From DASQHL01 sp963843685 (lineage in GTDB: Bacteria; Chloroflexota; Dehalococcoidia; DSTF01; JACRBR01): a stretch of 64,000 nt of DNA. The DNA is taken from the NCBI GenBank assembly GCA_963843685.1, contig CAWJLO010000011.1, forward strand, positions 1 to 64,000, given 5' to 3'. Positions 25,892 through 34,401 of this stretch are shown in pieces. The number at the start of each line of letters is the position of its first letter. Position 1 is the stretch's first letter. The position numbers and the translations under genes are program-made. Under the pieces are notes generated by a model, which worked only from the letters and a program-made list of their open reading frames with translations, did no database searches and was not told the DNA's origin.

Positions 25892-26748
25892 CGGCCGGTC
25901 GCACCCCCGGACGCTGGCCCTACCGCGCCGCCAAGCCCGGCCGCACCCGTCGCGTCATCAAGCTGCGCGACGGCGAGCCGCACGGCGGCGTCATCCGCCC
26001 CCAACCACCCGAGCCGCGCCTGCGCGTCACGCGGCTGCAGGCGCGCGCCGCGTTCGCCGCGACCGTCATGGCGCTCCTCGCCTGGACTGCGTGGTGGGGC
26101 TACCACGCGCCCTGGGTCACCGTGCAGCACGTCACGGTGACCGGCGCCGTGCAACTCACGCCAAAGCAGGTCGAGGCCGCCGCCCACGTCGACGGCGCCA
26201 GCGTCTTCGGCCTCGACCTCAAGCCCGCGCAGGCCCGTGTCGCCGCGCTGCCCGGCGTGCGGAGCGCCACCGTCACGCGCAACGGCTGGAACGGCGTCAC
26301 CATCGCTCTGCAGGAGCGCACGGTCTGGGGCTCGTGGCAGATGAACGGCGTCAACGTGCCCATCGACGCCGACGGCTACGTGCTCGCCGGGCAAGCCGCA
26401 GCCGACGGCGCACCCGTCATCCAGGAGATCGACCCCCAGCGCGTACTCAACGCCGGCGACCGTGTCGACCCCGGCGCCGTCGATGCGGCCGTGAAGCTTG
26501 TGCGCGACTCCGAATCGGCGTTCGGTCGCACCGTGCTGGCGCTCGTGTACCGCCAGAACGCCGGCCTGACCGCCGTGCTCTCGGGCTCAGCCGACGACGG
26601 CAAGCCGCTCTGGGTGACCTTCGGCGACTCGCGCGACTACGACTACAAGGTGGCCGCGCTCTACGTGCTCATCGAGCAGGCACAGCAGAACGATCTGGCC
26701 CTCAACACTGTCGACCTGCGTTTCGGCGACAGGTTGAGCTTCAACTAG
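25888..26748 (+). CDS. ftsQ: Cell division protein FtsQ/DivIB
   Basis: A 286-residue single-pass protein. A basic cytoplasmic tail is followed by a membrane helix at about 50-68 and a POTRA domain (VTVQHVTVTGAVQLTPKQV, about 75-95), then the FtsQ domain with VPIDADGYVLA and, at the end, NTVDLRFGDRLSFN. It recruits and regulates FtsW-FtsI with FtsL and FtsB. The ATG overlaps the ddl stop. Position between ddl and ftsA is canonical. Confidence 0.92.
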   Translation: MTAGRTPGRWPYRAAKPGRTRRVIKLRDGEPHGGVIRPQPPEPRLRVTRLQARAAFAATVMALLAWTAWWGYHAPWVTVQHVTVTGAVQLTPKQVEAAAHVDGASVFGLDLKPAQARVAALPGVRSATVTRNGWNGVTIALQERTVWGSWQMNGVNVPIDADGYVLAGQAAADGAPVIQEIDPQRVLNAGDRVDPGAVDAAVKLVRDSESAFGRTVLALVYRQNAGLTAVLSGSADDGKPLWVTFGDSRDYDYKVAALYVLIEQAQQNDLALNTVDLRFGDRLSFN

Positions 26749-26764
26749 GAGACGGGAGGCAACC

Positions 26765-28006
26765 ATGGGCCGCGGAGGGACATTCGCCTCAATCGACATC
26801 GGCACGACGAAAGTCTGCACGGTCGTCGGTGAGGTCACGACGGACGATATGCGCATCCTCGGCGTCGGCATCGCGCCGGCCGCCGGGCTCACGCGCGGGA
26901 TGGTGGAGAACATCCGCGACGCCACGGAGTCGATCCGTACGTCCGTGGAGAAGGCGGAGCGCTCCAGCGGCACCCGCATCCTCTCCGCCCACGTCGGCAT
27001 CGCCGGCACGCACATCGCCTGCCTCAACAACCGCGGCATCATCGCCATCCCGGACCGCACGCGGCCCATCATGCCCGACGACGTCACCCGCGTCCTCGAT
27101 GGCGCCCGCGTCGTCAGCATCCCGACCAACCGCGAGATCATCCACGTCATCCCGCGCTACTACGTCGTCGATGGCCAGGACAACGTCTCCGACCCCGTCG
27201 GCATGTACGGCACCCGCCTCGATGTCGAGACGCACATCGTCACCGGCATCGACAGCGCCATCCAGAACCTGACGAAGTGCGTGGAGAACGTCGGCGTCCA
27301 GGTCGACGGCCTGATCCTGGAGCCGCTCGCCAGCGCGGAGGCCGTGCTCGACGAAGAGGAGAAGGAGCAGGGCGTCGTCCTCGCGGACATCGGCGGCGGC
27401 ACGACGGACATCGCCCTGTTCATCGAGGGCAGCGTCTACCACACCGCCGTCCTGCCCGTCGGCGGCAACCACGTCACCCGCGACATCGTCGTCGGGCTGC
27501 GCGCCCCCTACCAGGCGGCGGAGGACGCCAAGCGCAAGTGGGGCCACGCCATCCCCAGCATGGTCGACGCGCGCGAAGAGATCACCATCGACGCCTTCGG
27601 CTCCGAGGGCTCGAAGACGGAGATCCGCCGCCGCCTCTGCGAGATCGTCCAGGCCCGCTGCGAGGAGATCCTGGAGATGGTCTCCGCCGAGGTGAAGCGC
27701 GCCGTCCACGACGACATCGTCTCGGCCGGCATCGTGCTCACCGGCGGCGGCGCAAAGCTCGCCGGCATCGATCTGCTCGCCGAGCAGGTCACCGGCTGGC
27801 CCGCCCGCGTCGGCATCCCGCGACACCTGATGGGCCTGAGCGACGCGCTCATCGACCCCGCCTACGCGACGAGCGTCGGCCTGCTGCAGTGGGCCGTCAA
27901 CGAGGCGGAAGCCAGCGCGTGGCACCGGCCGCAGCGTGCGTCGCTGGACCTGCACGGCGTCTGGCGCCGCATCGGCAACTGGGCCCGCGTCCTGCTGCCG
28001 GAATAG
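26765..28006 (+). CDS. ftsA: Cell division protein FtsA
   Basis: A 413-residue actin-fold ATPase anchoring FtsZ to the membrane. The phosphate-1 motif is ASIDIGTTKVCTVVGEV, the SHS2 (1C) domain follows, phosphate-2 is VVLADIGGGTTDIALF, and the adenosine motif is IVLTGGGAKLAGIDLLAEQ. The C-terminus (IGNWARVLLPE) may supply the amphipathic membrane-targeting helix. An AGGAGACGGGAGG ribosome site precedes the ATG. A 223-nt spacer separates it from ftsZ. Confidence 0.96.
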   Translation: MGRGGTFASIDIGTTKVCTVVGEVTTDDMRILGVGIAPAAGLTRGMVENIRDATESIRTSVEKAERSSGTRILSAHVGIAGTHIACLNNRGIIAIPDRTRPIMPDDVTRVLDGARVVSIPTNREIIHVIPRYYVVDGQDNVSDPVGMYGTRLDVETHIVTGIDSAIQNLTKCVENVGVQVDGLILEPLASAEAVLDEEEKEQGVVLADIGGGTTDIALFIEGSVYHTAVLPVGGNHVTRDIVVGLRAPYQAAEDAKRKWGHAIPSMVDAREEITIDAFGSEGSKTEIRRRLCEIVQARCEEILEMVSAEVKRAVHDDIVSAGIVLTGGGAKLAGIDLLAEQVTGWPARVGIPRHLMGLSDALIDPAYATSVGLLQWAVNEAEASAWHRPQRASLDLHGVWRRIGNWARVLLPE

Positions 28007-28019
28007 TCCGATGGTCGCT

Positions 28020-28040
28020 GGTGACCGGTTACCGGTCACC
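28020..28040. repeat. 21-bp palindrome between ftsA and ftsZ
   Basis: GGTGACCGGT and its exact complement flank a single T. It is followed by another ACCGGTCA-like unit. It could be a protein-binding site, a weak attenuator or an intergenic repeat; related GACCAGC units occur at 28117-28140 and near 43070-43090. Confidence 0.6.
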
Positions 28041-28229
28041 GGTCATGTAGTTGGAGGAGGAGGCCAGGAATGCCACGCGAGGGAGTACGCGCAAGGGCTG
28101 CGCCGGATGTGGGCTGACCAGCGACCAGCGAGCAGCGACAAGGAGACCGGCGTGGAGTACAAGCAAGTACCGATGTTCGAGGAAGAACTGAAGGAACTAC
28201 AGCAAGAGGAAGAGCGAAGGGAGGCCATC

Positions 28230-29351
28230 ATGAGCAGGGCGTATTCAGACGGGTTGCCGCCGATCAAGGTTGTGGGCGTCGGCGGTGGGGGCTGTAACGC
28301 CGTCAACCGCATGATCGCCGAGCAGATCCCCGGCGTGCAGTTCGTCGCCGTCAACACAGACGCGCAGGCGTTGCAGCAATCGCCGGCCGAGGTGAAGATC
28401 CGCATCGGCGACAAGCTCACCCGCGGGCTAGGCGTCGGCGGCGACCCCTCCCGCGGACTCCGCGCCGCCGAGGAGAGCCAGGACGAGCTGCTGGAGGCCA
28501 TTCGCGGCTGCGAGATGGTCTTCGTCACCGCCGGCATGGGCGGCGGCACCGGCACCGGCGCCTCTCCCATCGTCGCCGAAGTGGCGAAGGAGGCGGGCGC
28601 GCTCACCATCGGCGTCGTCACCAAGCCCTTCGGCTTCGAGGGCGCCAAGCGCCGCGCTCAGGCCGAAGAGGGCATCCAACGCCTGCAGGAGAAGGTCGAC
28701 ACCCTCATCGTCATCCCCAACGACCGCCTCCTCAGCATCTGCGACGAGAAGGCCACGGTCGAAGAGGCGTTCCGCACCGCCGACAACATCCTCCAGCAGG
28801 GCATCCGCGGCATCAGCGAGATCATCACCATGCCCGGCGAGATCAACCTCGACTTCGCCGACGTCCGCAAGATCATGTCGGAGGCCGGACCCGCCCTCAT
28901 GGCCATCGGCCGGGCCAGCGGCGCCAACCGAGCAGCCGACGCCGCCCAGATGGCCATCACCAGTCCGCTGCTGGAGGTCTCCATCGACGGCGCGAAGGGC
29001 GTGCTCTTCAACATCACCGGCGGCAAGAACCTCGGCCTGCACGAGATCAACGCCGCGGCCAACGTCATCGCCGAAGTCGTCGACCCCGGAGCGGAGATCA
29101 TCTTCGGCACCGCCATCGATGCCCGTCTCGGCGATGAGGTGCAGATCACCCTCATCGCCACCGGCTTCGCGCGCCCCGTCGCCGTGAGCCAGATCCCGGA
29201 GCAGTACCGCCGCCAGGACCCGGATGCCGGTTCGGGCGGAGAAGCCCCGCGCCAGCCGGAAGGCGAGCGCGCCGCGCCCATCGCCGCCGTGCCGGACCCC
29301 GCCGACACGGAGTTGCCGACGTTCCTGCGCCGCACCGTCGCGGCGAGGTAA
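28230..29351 (+). CDS. ftsZ: Cell division protein FtsZ
   Basis: A 373-residue tubulin-like GTPase. It has KVVGVGGGGCNAVNRM at the N-terminus, the GGGTGTG signature at residues 104-110, NDRLLSIC, and the T7-loop region PGEINLDFADVRKIM. The C-terminal tail ends with a short conserved-looking peptide (TELPTFLRRT) that would bind FtsA. Two starts are possible: ATG 28230 after AAGGGAGG, chosen here, and in-frame GTG 28152 after AAGGAG, which would add 26 charged residues. FtsZ forms the division ring. Confidence 0.95.
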   Translation: MSRAYSDGLPPIKVVGVGGGGCNAVNRMIAEQIPGVQFVAVNTDAQALQQSPAEVKIRIGDKLTRGLGVGGDPSRGLRAAEESQDELLEAIRGCEMVFVTAGMGGGTGTGASPIVAEVAKEAGALTIGVVTKPFGFEGAKRRAQAEEGIQRLQEKVDTLIVIPNDRLLSICDEKATVEEAFRTADNILQQGIRGISEIITMPGEINLDFADVRKIMSEAGPALMAIGRASGANRAADAAQMAITSPLLEVSIDGAKGVLFNITGGKNLGLHEINAAANVIAEVVDPGAEIIFGTAIDARLGDEVQITLIATGFARPVAVSQIPEQYRRQDPDAGSGGEAPRQPEGERAAPIAAVPDPADTELPTFLRRTVAAR

Positions 29352-29448
29352 GCACGTTCGGAGGGAGTTGAGAAAGGAGGAGCCTGTCTAGCCAGTCGTC
29401 CCGGGGCGGCGGCGTCCCGGGGACTTTCCCCCACCAGGGAAAGAACAG

Positions 29449-29490
29449 GGCCGTGAGCGGCGTACATGGGAGATGACGCCGCTCACGGCC
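29449..29490. terminator. Hairpin after ftsZ, probable terminator
   Basis: A perfect 15-bp stem (GGCCGTGAGCGGCGT and its complement) encloses a 12-nt loop. There is no U-tract, so it may act as an RNA stabiliser or a partial terminator. Confidence 0.6.
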
Positions 29491-29546
29491 GACCCATCTC
29501 TCCGGCCGGGCGCACCCGCACCGGGGAGCGATCGTAGGATAAAGAA

Positions 29547-29609
29547 AAGTAGCCCGACCCGGTGGAGTGGCACGGGCAGGTACCACAAGACCGGGAGCCT
29601 GGGCTACTT
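29547..29609. ncRNA. Candidate structured RNA or terminator, nested stems
   Basis: Outer stem AAGTAGCCC (29547-29555) with GGGCTACTT (29601-29609), then CCCGGT (29558-29563) with ACCGGG (29590-29595), then GTGG (29567-29570) with CCAC (29583-29586). On the minus strand the outer stem is followed by TTTTCTTT and could terminate transcription. It does not match tmRNA, SRP RNA or RNase P RNA cores that I know. Confidence 0.35.
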
Positions 29610-29755
29610 CTGGCGGCTATTTTACACCCCCGGCCCGACGATTTCCATAACCCGCTCCAATCAGCAACTTATGGTCGGATCGGCCGAACAGGCCCGCGAA
29701 CGACATCCGCTCAGTTACGTCCTGGTGACGCCCTCGTGGCCCGCAGGATCGCGCG

Positions 29756-29819
29756 CCACAAGATATTGGGGCACGAGCGGCGCAAACCCGTTGACAAGCA
29801 CTACATCTGGTGATAATCT
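29756..29819 (+). promoter_or_regulatory. nrdR promoter with NrdR-box-like sites
   Basis: TTGACA (29791-29796) and TAATCT (29814-29819) are exactly 17 nt apart. A CAAGATATTG core (29759-29768) matches 9 of 10 positions of the NrdR-box core as I remember it (CwAtATaTwG). A weaker core, CTACATCTGG (29801-29810), lies in the promoter spacer, 42 bp (four turns) further on. Promoter call firm; the NrdR sites are tentative. Confidence 0.6.
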
Positions 29820-29874
29820 CGCGAAGCCGAACGGAGACGGGCTCTCCGCCGGCACGGGAGAGGGTTACCTGCCG

Positions 29875-30525
29875 ATGCGGTGTCCGTTCTGCGGCAGCCA
29901 GGACTCCAAGGTCGTCGACTCGCGCGACGTCGACGAATCGATCCGCCGCCGCCGCGAGTGCCTCAACCCGGACTGCGCCGGCCGCTTCACCACCTACGAG
30001 CGCGTCCAGGCCGTCGCCCTCTACATCGTGAAGAAGGACGGCCGCCGCGAGGAGTTCTCCCGCGAGAAGCTGCTCGCCGGCGTCCGCAAGGCCTGCGAGA
30101 AGCGCCCCCTCGCCGCCGGCGCCGTCGAGACATTGGCCGCCGATATCGAGGCCACCCTCTACCAGACCAACGCGCCGGAGATCCCCTCCAGCGTGCTCGG
30201 TGAGGTCGTGATGGACCGCCTGCGGTCGCTCGACCCCATCGCCTACGTGCGCTTCGCCAGCGTCTACCGGCAGTTCGCCGACCTGGAAGCGCTCCGGGAG
30301 GAACTCGAAGCACTGTCGTCAGGAGCACGGCCCACCGCCGCGCAACTGCCGTTCATGGACCCAGAGTTCTCCCCCTCCTCTCTTCGGCTGCGACCGGCCG
30401 CACCGAATTCCCGAACCCGTACCCGTCGCCCGGTGCGGCCGGTGCAGACTCCCGTCCCCATCGTGGGACAGGATCCTGCGCCGCGGGAGCAGCCGAAGAG
30501 GAACCGCAAGGCACGAGAGGCGTAG
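29875..30525 (+). CDS. nrdR: Transcriptional repressor NrdR
   Basis: A 216-residue NrdR, the zinc-ribbon/ATP-cone repressor that senses dATP and ATP to control ribonucleotide reductase genes. The zinc ribbon is MRCPFC (Cys3, Cys6) plus ECLNPDC (Cys29, Cys34); the second pair is CX4C where most NrdRs have CX2C. GRFTTYERV and the ATP-cone (IVKKDGRREEFSREKLLAG to YVRFASVYRQFADL) follow. A tail of about 65 residues after the ATP-cone is Pro/Arg-rich and longer than usual. It lies 1 kb upstream of nrdJ, its likely target, in an operon with two unknown genes. Confidence 0.93.
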   Translation: MRCPFCGSQDSKVVDSRDVDESIRRRRECLNPDCAGRFTTYERVQAVALYIVKKDGRREEFSREKLLAGVRKACEKRPLAAGAVETLAADIEATLYQTNAPEIPSSVLGEVVMDRLRSLDPIAYVRFASVYRQFADLEALREELEALSSGARPTAAQLPFMDPEFSPSSLRLRPAAPNSRTRTRRPVRPVQTPVPIVGQDPAPREQPKRNRKAREA

Positions 30526-30565
30526 GCGCGCCCGGCGCCCGCCTGTTGCAAGGAGAGCAGACCCC

Positions 30566-30961
30566 GTGCGCATGGAAGGCAAACTGACGAACGCCGAAGG
30601 CGAGTTCATCGCGAGCGGCCCGTGCGAAGTCCACCACGACCGCGGCGAGGTCACCATGTGGCCCTCCTGGGAGCTCCACATGCTCGAGCGCGAGCGCGGC
30701 GAGCTCACGCTGGAGCTGGACGACGGCGCCAGGCTCGCCATCAGCGACAAGCACCTCACCTTCAAGCTCCGCGGCACGTCGGAGCAGCGCATCTCCGTCT
30801 ACCGGCTCCGCATCATCCAGCGAGAGGCCGTACCGGAGCACCTCGCCGCCGGCTACAGCGCGAAGCCCGCGCTCGAGATCGTGCCGCGCGCCGACGAACA
30901 GCCGTCCGAGACGCCCGGTGAAGATCAGCCGGCGCACACGCAGGCAGCACCACCCGCGTAA
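30566..30961 (+). CDS. Hypothetical protein between nrdR and nrdJ
   Basis: A 131-residue soluble protein with no family I can name. About residues 1-95 look like a compact beta-rich domain (alternating hydrophobic strands such as ELTLELDDGARLAIS and HLTFKLRG), followed by a polar Ala/Pro/Glu-rich tail (QPSETPGEDQPAHTQAAPPA). The start GTG at 30566 has AAGGAG 11 nt upstream; ATG 30572 is an alternative. Position in the nrdR operon suggests a nucleotide or DNA-related role, but this is inference only. Confidence 0.65.
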   Translation: MRMEGKLTNAEGEFIASGPCEVHHDRGEVTMWPSWELHMLERERGELTLELDDGARLAISDKHLTFKLRGTSEQRISVYRLRIIQREAVPEHLAAGYSAKPALEIVPRADEQPSETPGEDQPAHTQAAPPA

Positions 30962-30983
30962 GCGGGTGTCGGGAGGGCAGGGA

Positions 30984-31274
30984 GTGCCTAACGTCGATCT
31001 CTTCATGGATGAAGTCGTGGCCGACTTCCGGCGGCGTCTCGCGCTGCTGGGCGATGGCGGCGACCGCCGTGCGATCGAGGATGGCATCGCGCTGCTCACC
31101 GACCTTCGCCTCAGCGGCATCGACGCGGCGCAATTCGAGGAGCTGCTCTCGACGCTGCGTGCGGGGCGCACGCCGGACGGCTGCCACCTGTTGCGGCCGG
31201 AGAAGATCGGCACGGAGCTCGCGCGCCGCTGGCGCGCCTGGGCGGCGGAGGCCGCGGTCCCCGCGCTCAACTGA
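30984..31274 (+). CDS. Hypothetical protein between nrdR and nrdJ
   Basis: A 96-residue, mainly helical soluble protein (MPNVDLFMDEVVADFRRRLA at the start, then AIEDGIALLTDLRLSGID) without a recognised domain. GTG 30984 is chosen because GGGAGGG lies just upstream and the codon pattern is good from there. The gene follows the previous one by 22 nt and ends at a strong terminator, so nrdR and the two unknown genes form one transcript. Confidence 0.6.
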   Translation: MPNVDLFMDEVVADFRRRLALLGDGGDRRAIEDGIALLTDLRLSGIDAAQFEELLSTLRAGRTPDGCHLLRPEKIGTELARRWRAWAAEAAVPALN

Positions 31275-31287
31275 AGAATCACGCGGA

Positions 31288-31317
31288 CGCGCCGGTCGGC
31301 GGTTGCCGATCGGCGCG
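31288..31317 (+). terminator. Terminator of the nrdR operon
   Basis: A 13-bp stem (CGCGCCGGTCGGC with a complement containing one G-U pair) closes a 4-nt loop 14 nt after the preceding stop codon. No U-tract follows. Confidence 0.7.
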
Positions 31318-31571
31318 CGCGTTCCGGGAACACGTTACGGAAAGAGTGGGTTTGTCGCTTTGATAGTTGGGAAGTCAGTCGTTGCGGCGCGCGCGGTTCT
31401 CGCGCAGTCTGGTGCTGTTCGCGGCGCCGGCGACGACGTCACGACGCGACTCCATCTCATCGCGGCACACGACATGCACATCACAGGGCGGCGCGCTGTG
31501 GCCAGGCACGCCGCTTCTGCGATCAGTTCGACGTCCAGGGCAGGCTAGCAGCGGAAAGGAATTCCCCCACC
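31318..31571. other. nrdJ leader region
   Basis: Spacer before nrdJ, with AAAGGAA at about 31555-31561 as ribosome site. I looked for a cobalamin riboswitch core and found none, and I found no good promoter or NrdR box. GATAGT near 31358-31363 could be a -10. Confidence 0.35.
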
Positions 31572-34355
31572 ATGGTTCTCCAGGCCGACCCCGTCAGAAA
31601 GAGCGTTGCCAGCACTGCCTTCACCGTCGAGCGCTTCTTTACGCGCTCCGGCGAAGATCCCTTCGATGAGCTCCAGTGGGAGTACCGCACCGCCGTCATC
31701 GCCGACGAGAGCGGCAACGCCTTCTTCGAACAGAAGGACTGCGAGATCCCCGCGAACTGGTCACAGACCGCGACCAACGTCGTCGTCTCGAAGTACTTCC
31801 GCGGCCAGCTCGGCACGGACCGCCGCGAGAACTCCGTCCGCCAGATGATCGGCCGCGTCGCGAAGACGATCACGGCGTGGGGCGTCAAGGACGGCTACTT
31901 CGAGGGCGACGAGGAAGCCCGCACCTTCCACGACGAGCTCACCCACCTGCTCGTCAACCAGAAGATGGCCTTCAACAGCCCCGTCTGGTTCAACGTCGGC
32001 GTCGAAGAGAAGCCGCAGTGCTCCGCCTGCTTCATCCTCTCCGTCGAAGACACCATGGAGTCCATCCTGGAGTGGTGCAAGACGGAGGGCATGATCTTCA
32101 AGGGCGGCTCCGGCTCCGGCATCAACCTCTCCCCCATCCGCTCCAGCCGCGAGCAGCTCTCCGCCGGCGGCCAGGCCAGCGGCCCCATCTCCTTCATGCG
32201 CGGCGCCGACAGCATCGCCGGCTCCATCAAGTCCGGCGGCAAGACCCGCCGCGCCGCCAAGATGGTCGTCCTCAACGTCGACCACCCCGACGTCGAGGAG
32301 TTCATCGACTGCAAGGTCAACGAGGAGCGCAAGGCCTACGCCCTCGGCTCCGCCGGCTGGGACATGTCCCTCAACGGCGACGCCTGGTCCTCCATCCAGT
32401 TCCAGAACGCCAACAACTCCATCCGCGTCACCGACGAGTTCATGCAGGCCGCCGTCGAGGGCCGCGACTGGAACCTCACCGGCGTCGTCGATGGACAGCC
32501 GCATCGCACCGTCAACGCCCGCGACCTCCTCCACCGCATGGCCGCCGCGGCCTGGGAGTGCGGCGACCCCGGCATGCAGTACGACACCACCGTCAACGAC
32601 TGGCACACCTGCGCCAACACCGCGCGCATCAACGCCAGCAACCCCTGCTCGGAGTACATGCACGTCGACAACTCGGCCTGCAACCTCGCCTCGCTCAACC
32701 TCCTCCGCTTCGTCGATGACGACGGCGTCTTCGACACGGAGTCGTTCCGCCGCGCCGTCACCGTGACCATCTGGGCGCAGGAGATCATCGTCGGCAACTC
32801 CAGCTACCCCACGAAGAAGATCGAGGCGAACACGATCGCCATGCGCCAGCTCGGTCTCGGCTACGCAAATCTCGGCGCGCTGCTCATGTCGCTCGGCCTC
32901 CCGTACGACTCCGACGCCGGCCGCGCGTACGCCGCATCGATCACCGCGCTGATGACCGGACACGCCTACGCGACGTCCGCATCGATCGCACAGCGCGTCG
33001 GTCCGTTCGAGGAGTTTCACCGAAATCGCGATCCGATGTTGCGCGTAGTTGCAAAACACCGTGACGCTTCGCGTACAATACAGACGGCGCACGTGCCGGA
33101 CGATCTGATCGACGCGGCGCACAGAGCATGGGACGACGCACTGGAGTTGGGACAGAAGTTTGGTTATCGCAACGCGCAGGCGACGGTGCTCGCTCCGACA
33201 GGGACGATCGCCTTCATGATGGACTGCGACACGACGGGTGTTGAGCCGGACATCGCGCTGGTGAAATACAAGAAGCTCGTCGGCGGCGGCATGATCAAGA
33301 TCGTCAACCAGACGGTCCCTCGCGCGCTCAAACGTCTCGGCTACTCGCAGGACGCGATCGAAGCGATCGTCCGCCACATCGACGACACCGGCACCATCGA
33401 AGACGCACCGGATCTCCGCGAAGAACATCTCCCCGTCTTCGACTGCGCGTTCAAGGCCGAAAACGGCCAGCGCTCCATCCATCACATGGGTCACATCAAG
33501 ATGATGGGCGCAGCCCAGCCGTTCATCTCAGGAGCTATCTCCAAGACCGTGAACCTCCCTAACGAGGCAACGATCGAGGACGTCGCCGACACCTACGTCG
33601 AGGCCTGGCGCCACGGCATCAAGGCCATCGCCATCTACCGCGACGGCTCCAAGAAGGTGCAGCCGCTCTCCACGTCCAACGGCGTGGCCGGAGCCGCCAC
33701 CGCAGAAGCGGCCGCCGCCCAGCCCGTGCGCCGGAAGATGAGCGACACCCGCAGCTCCGTCACCCACAAGTTCAGCATCGAGGGCCACGACGGCTACATC
33801 ACCGTCGGCCTCTACGACGACGGCACGCCTGGCGAGATCTTCCTCTCCATGGCCAAGCAGGGATCGACGGTCAGCGGCCTCATGGAAGCCTTCGGCCGCG
33901 CCGTCTCCTACGCCCTCCAGTACGGCGTGCCGCTGCAGGACCTCGTGCGCAACTTCAGCCACATGCGCTTCGAGCCCATGGGCCGCACCGAGAACCGCGA
34001 CATCCCGGTCGCGCAGTCCATCATCGACTACGTCTTCCGCTGGCTGGCCAGCTACTACATGTCGCCGGAGGAAGCGTACGAGGTCGGCGTGATGACGCCG
34101 GAGATCAAGGCCGCGCTCGCCGCGGGCCAGTACCCGCTGCCGCTGCAGGGCGCCGTTGCGCCCGTCGCCGGCGGCAGCGTCAACGCCGGGCCCGCGCCAT
34201 CCAGCGCGACCAGCCCGGTGCCGCTGGCCTATCGCGCGCCGCGCGCAAACGGGCAGGGGGACGCGCCCGCCTGCGCCAGCTGCGGCTGGATCATGATTCG
34301 GTCGGGGACGTGTTACCGCTGTGAGAACTGCGGTAGCACGAGTGGCTGCTCCTGA
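31572..34355 (+). CDS. nrdJ: Adenosylcobalamin-dependent ribonucleoside-diphosphate reductase (class II)
   Basis: A 927-residue class II ribonucleotide reductase making deoxyribonucleotides without oxygen or a metal cofactor protein. The N-terminal part has AFNSPVWFNVG and PQCSACF (Cys150), the KGGSGSGINLSPIR loop, and the active-site segment NPCSEYMH (Asn357, Cys359, Glu361) with Cys370 in DNSACNL. The adenosine-site region includes TGTIAFMMDCDTTGVEPD. The C-terminus carries a zinc ribbon (CASCG, then CYRCENCG) that delivers electrons. Codon usage loosens across about 32900-33500 relative to the rest. No partner small subunit is needed. Confidence 0.97.
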   Translation: MVLQADPVRKSVASTAFTVERFFTRSGEDPFDELQWEYRTAVIADESGNAFFEQKDCEIPANWSQTATNVVVSKYFRGQLGTDRRENSVRQMIGRVAKTITAWGVKDGYFEGDEEARTFHDELTHLLVNQKMAFNSPVWFNVGVEEKPQCSACFILSVEDTMESILEWCKTEGMIFKGGSGSGINLSPIRSSREQLSAGGQASGPISFMRGADSIAGSIKSGGKTRRAAKMVVLNVDHPDVEEFIDCKVNEERKAYALGSAGWDMSLNGDAWSSIQFQNANNSIRVTDEFMQAAVEGRDWNLTGVVDGQPHRTVNARDLLHRMAAAAWECGDPGMQYDTTVNDWHTCANTARINASNPCSEYMHVDNSACNLASLNLLRFVDDDGVFDTESFRRAVTVTIWAQEIIVGNSSYPTKKIEANTIAMRQLGLGYANLGALLMSLGLPYDSDAGRAYAASITALMTGHAYATSASIAQRVGPFEEFHRNRDPMLRVVAKHRDASRTIQTAHVPDDLIDAAHRAWDDALELGQKFGYRNAQATVLAPTGTIAFMMDCDTTGVEPDIALVKYKKLVGGGMIKIVNQTVPRALKRLGYSQDAIEAIVRHIDDTGTIEDAPDLREEHLPVFDCAFKAENGQRSIHHMGHIKMMGAAQPFISGAISKTVNLPNEATIEDVADTYVEAWRHGIKAIAIYRDGSKKVQPLSTSNGVAGAATAEAAAAQPVRRKMSDTRSSVTHKFSIEGHDGYITVGLYDDGTPGEIFLSMAKQGSTVSGLMEAFGRAVSYALQYGVPLQDLVRNFSHMRFEPMGRTENRDIPVAQSIIDYVFRWLASYYMSPEEAYEVGVMTPEIKAALAAGQYPLPLQGAVAPVAGGSVNAGPAPSSATSPVPLAYRAPRANGQGDAPACASCGWIMIRSGTCYRCENCGSTSGCS

Positions 34356-34401
34356 CGGCAGGGGCAACAACAAGTCAAGGAAGACAGGAGGCAGGGAAAG
34401 A

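Larger units (their letters stand above)
29352..29790. other. Long structured spacer between ftsZ and nrdR
   Basis: No credible gene is present. The spacer contains CTTTCCC/GGGAAAG at about 29424-29442, the perfect hairpin at 29449-29490, and the large inverted repeat at 29547-29609, followed by a GGCTATTTT stretch. It is purine-rich at its start (GGAGGGAGTTGAGAAAGGAGG). Part must terminate the dcw transcript. Confidence 0.5.

Noticed and set aside
28152..28229. GTG 28152 as the ftsZ start
   Set aside because: Kept as an alternative only; the ATG at 28230 has a better ribosome site and gives the normal family length.
29388..29586. Minus-strand frames in the ftsZ-nrdR spacer
   Set aside because: Short, low-complexity, and overlapping inverted repeats; the structure is explained by hairpins.
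29547..29609. T-box leader
   Set aside because: There are some similar bases (GGTACCAC), but no specifier loop or downstream tRNA synthetase gene.
31275..31571. Cobalamin riboswitch upstream of nrdJ
   Set aside because: I looked for the conserved core (GCCACTG and the GGGAA region in order) and did not find it.
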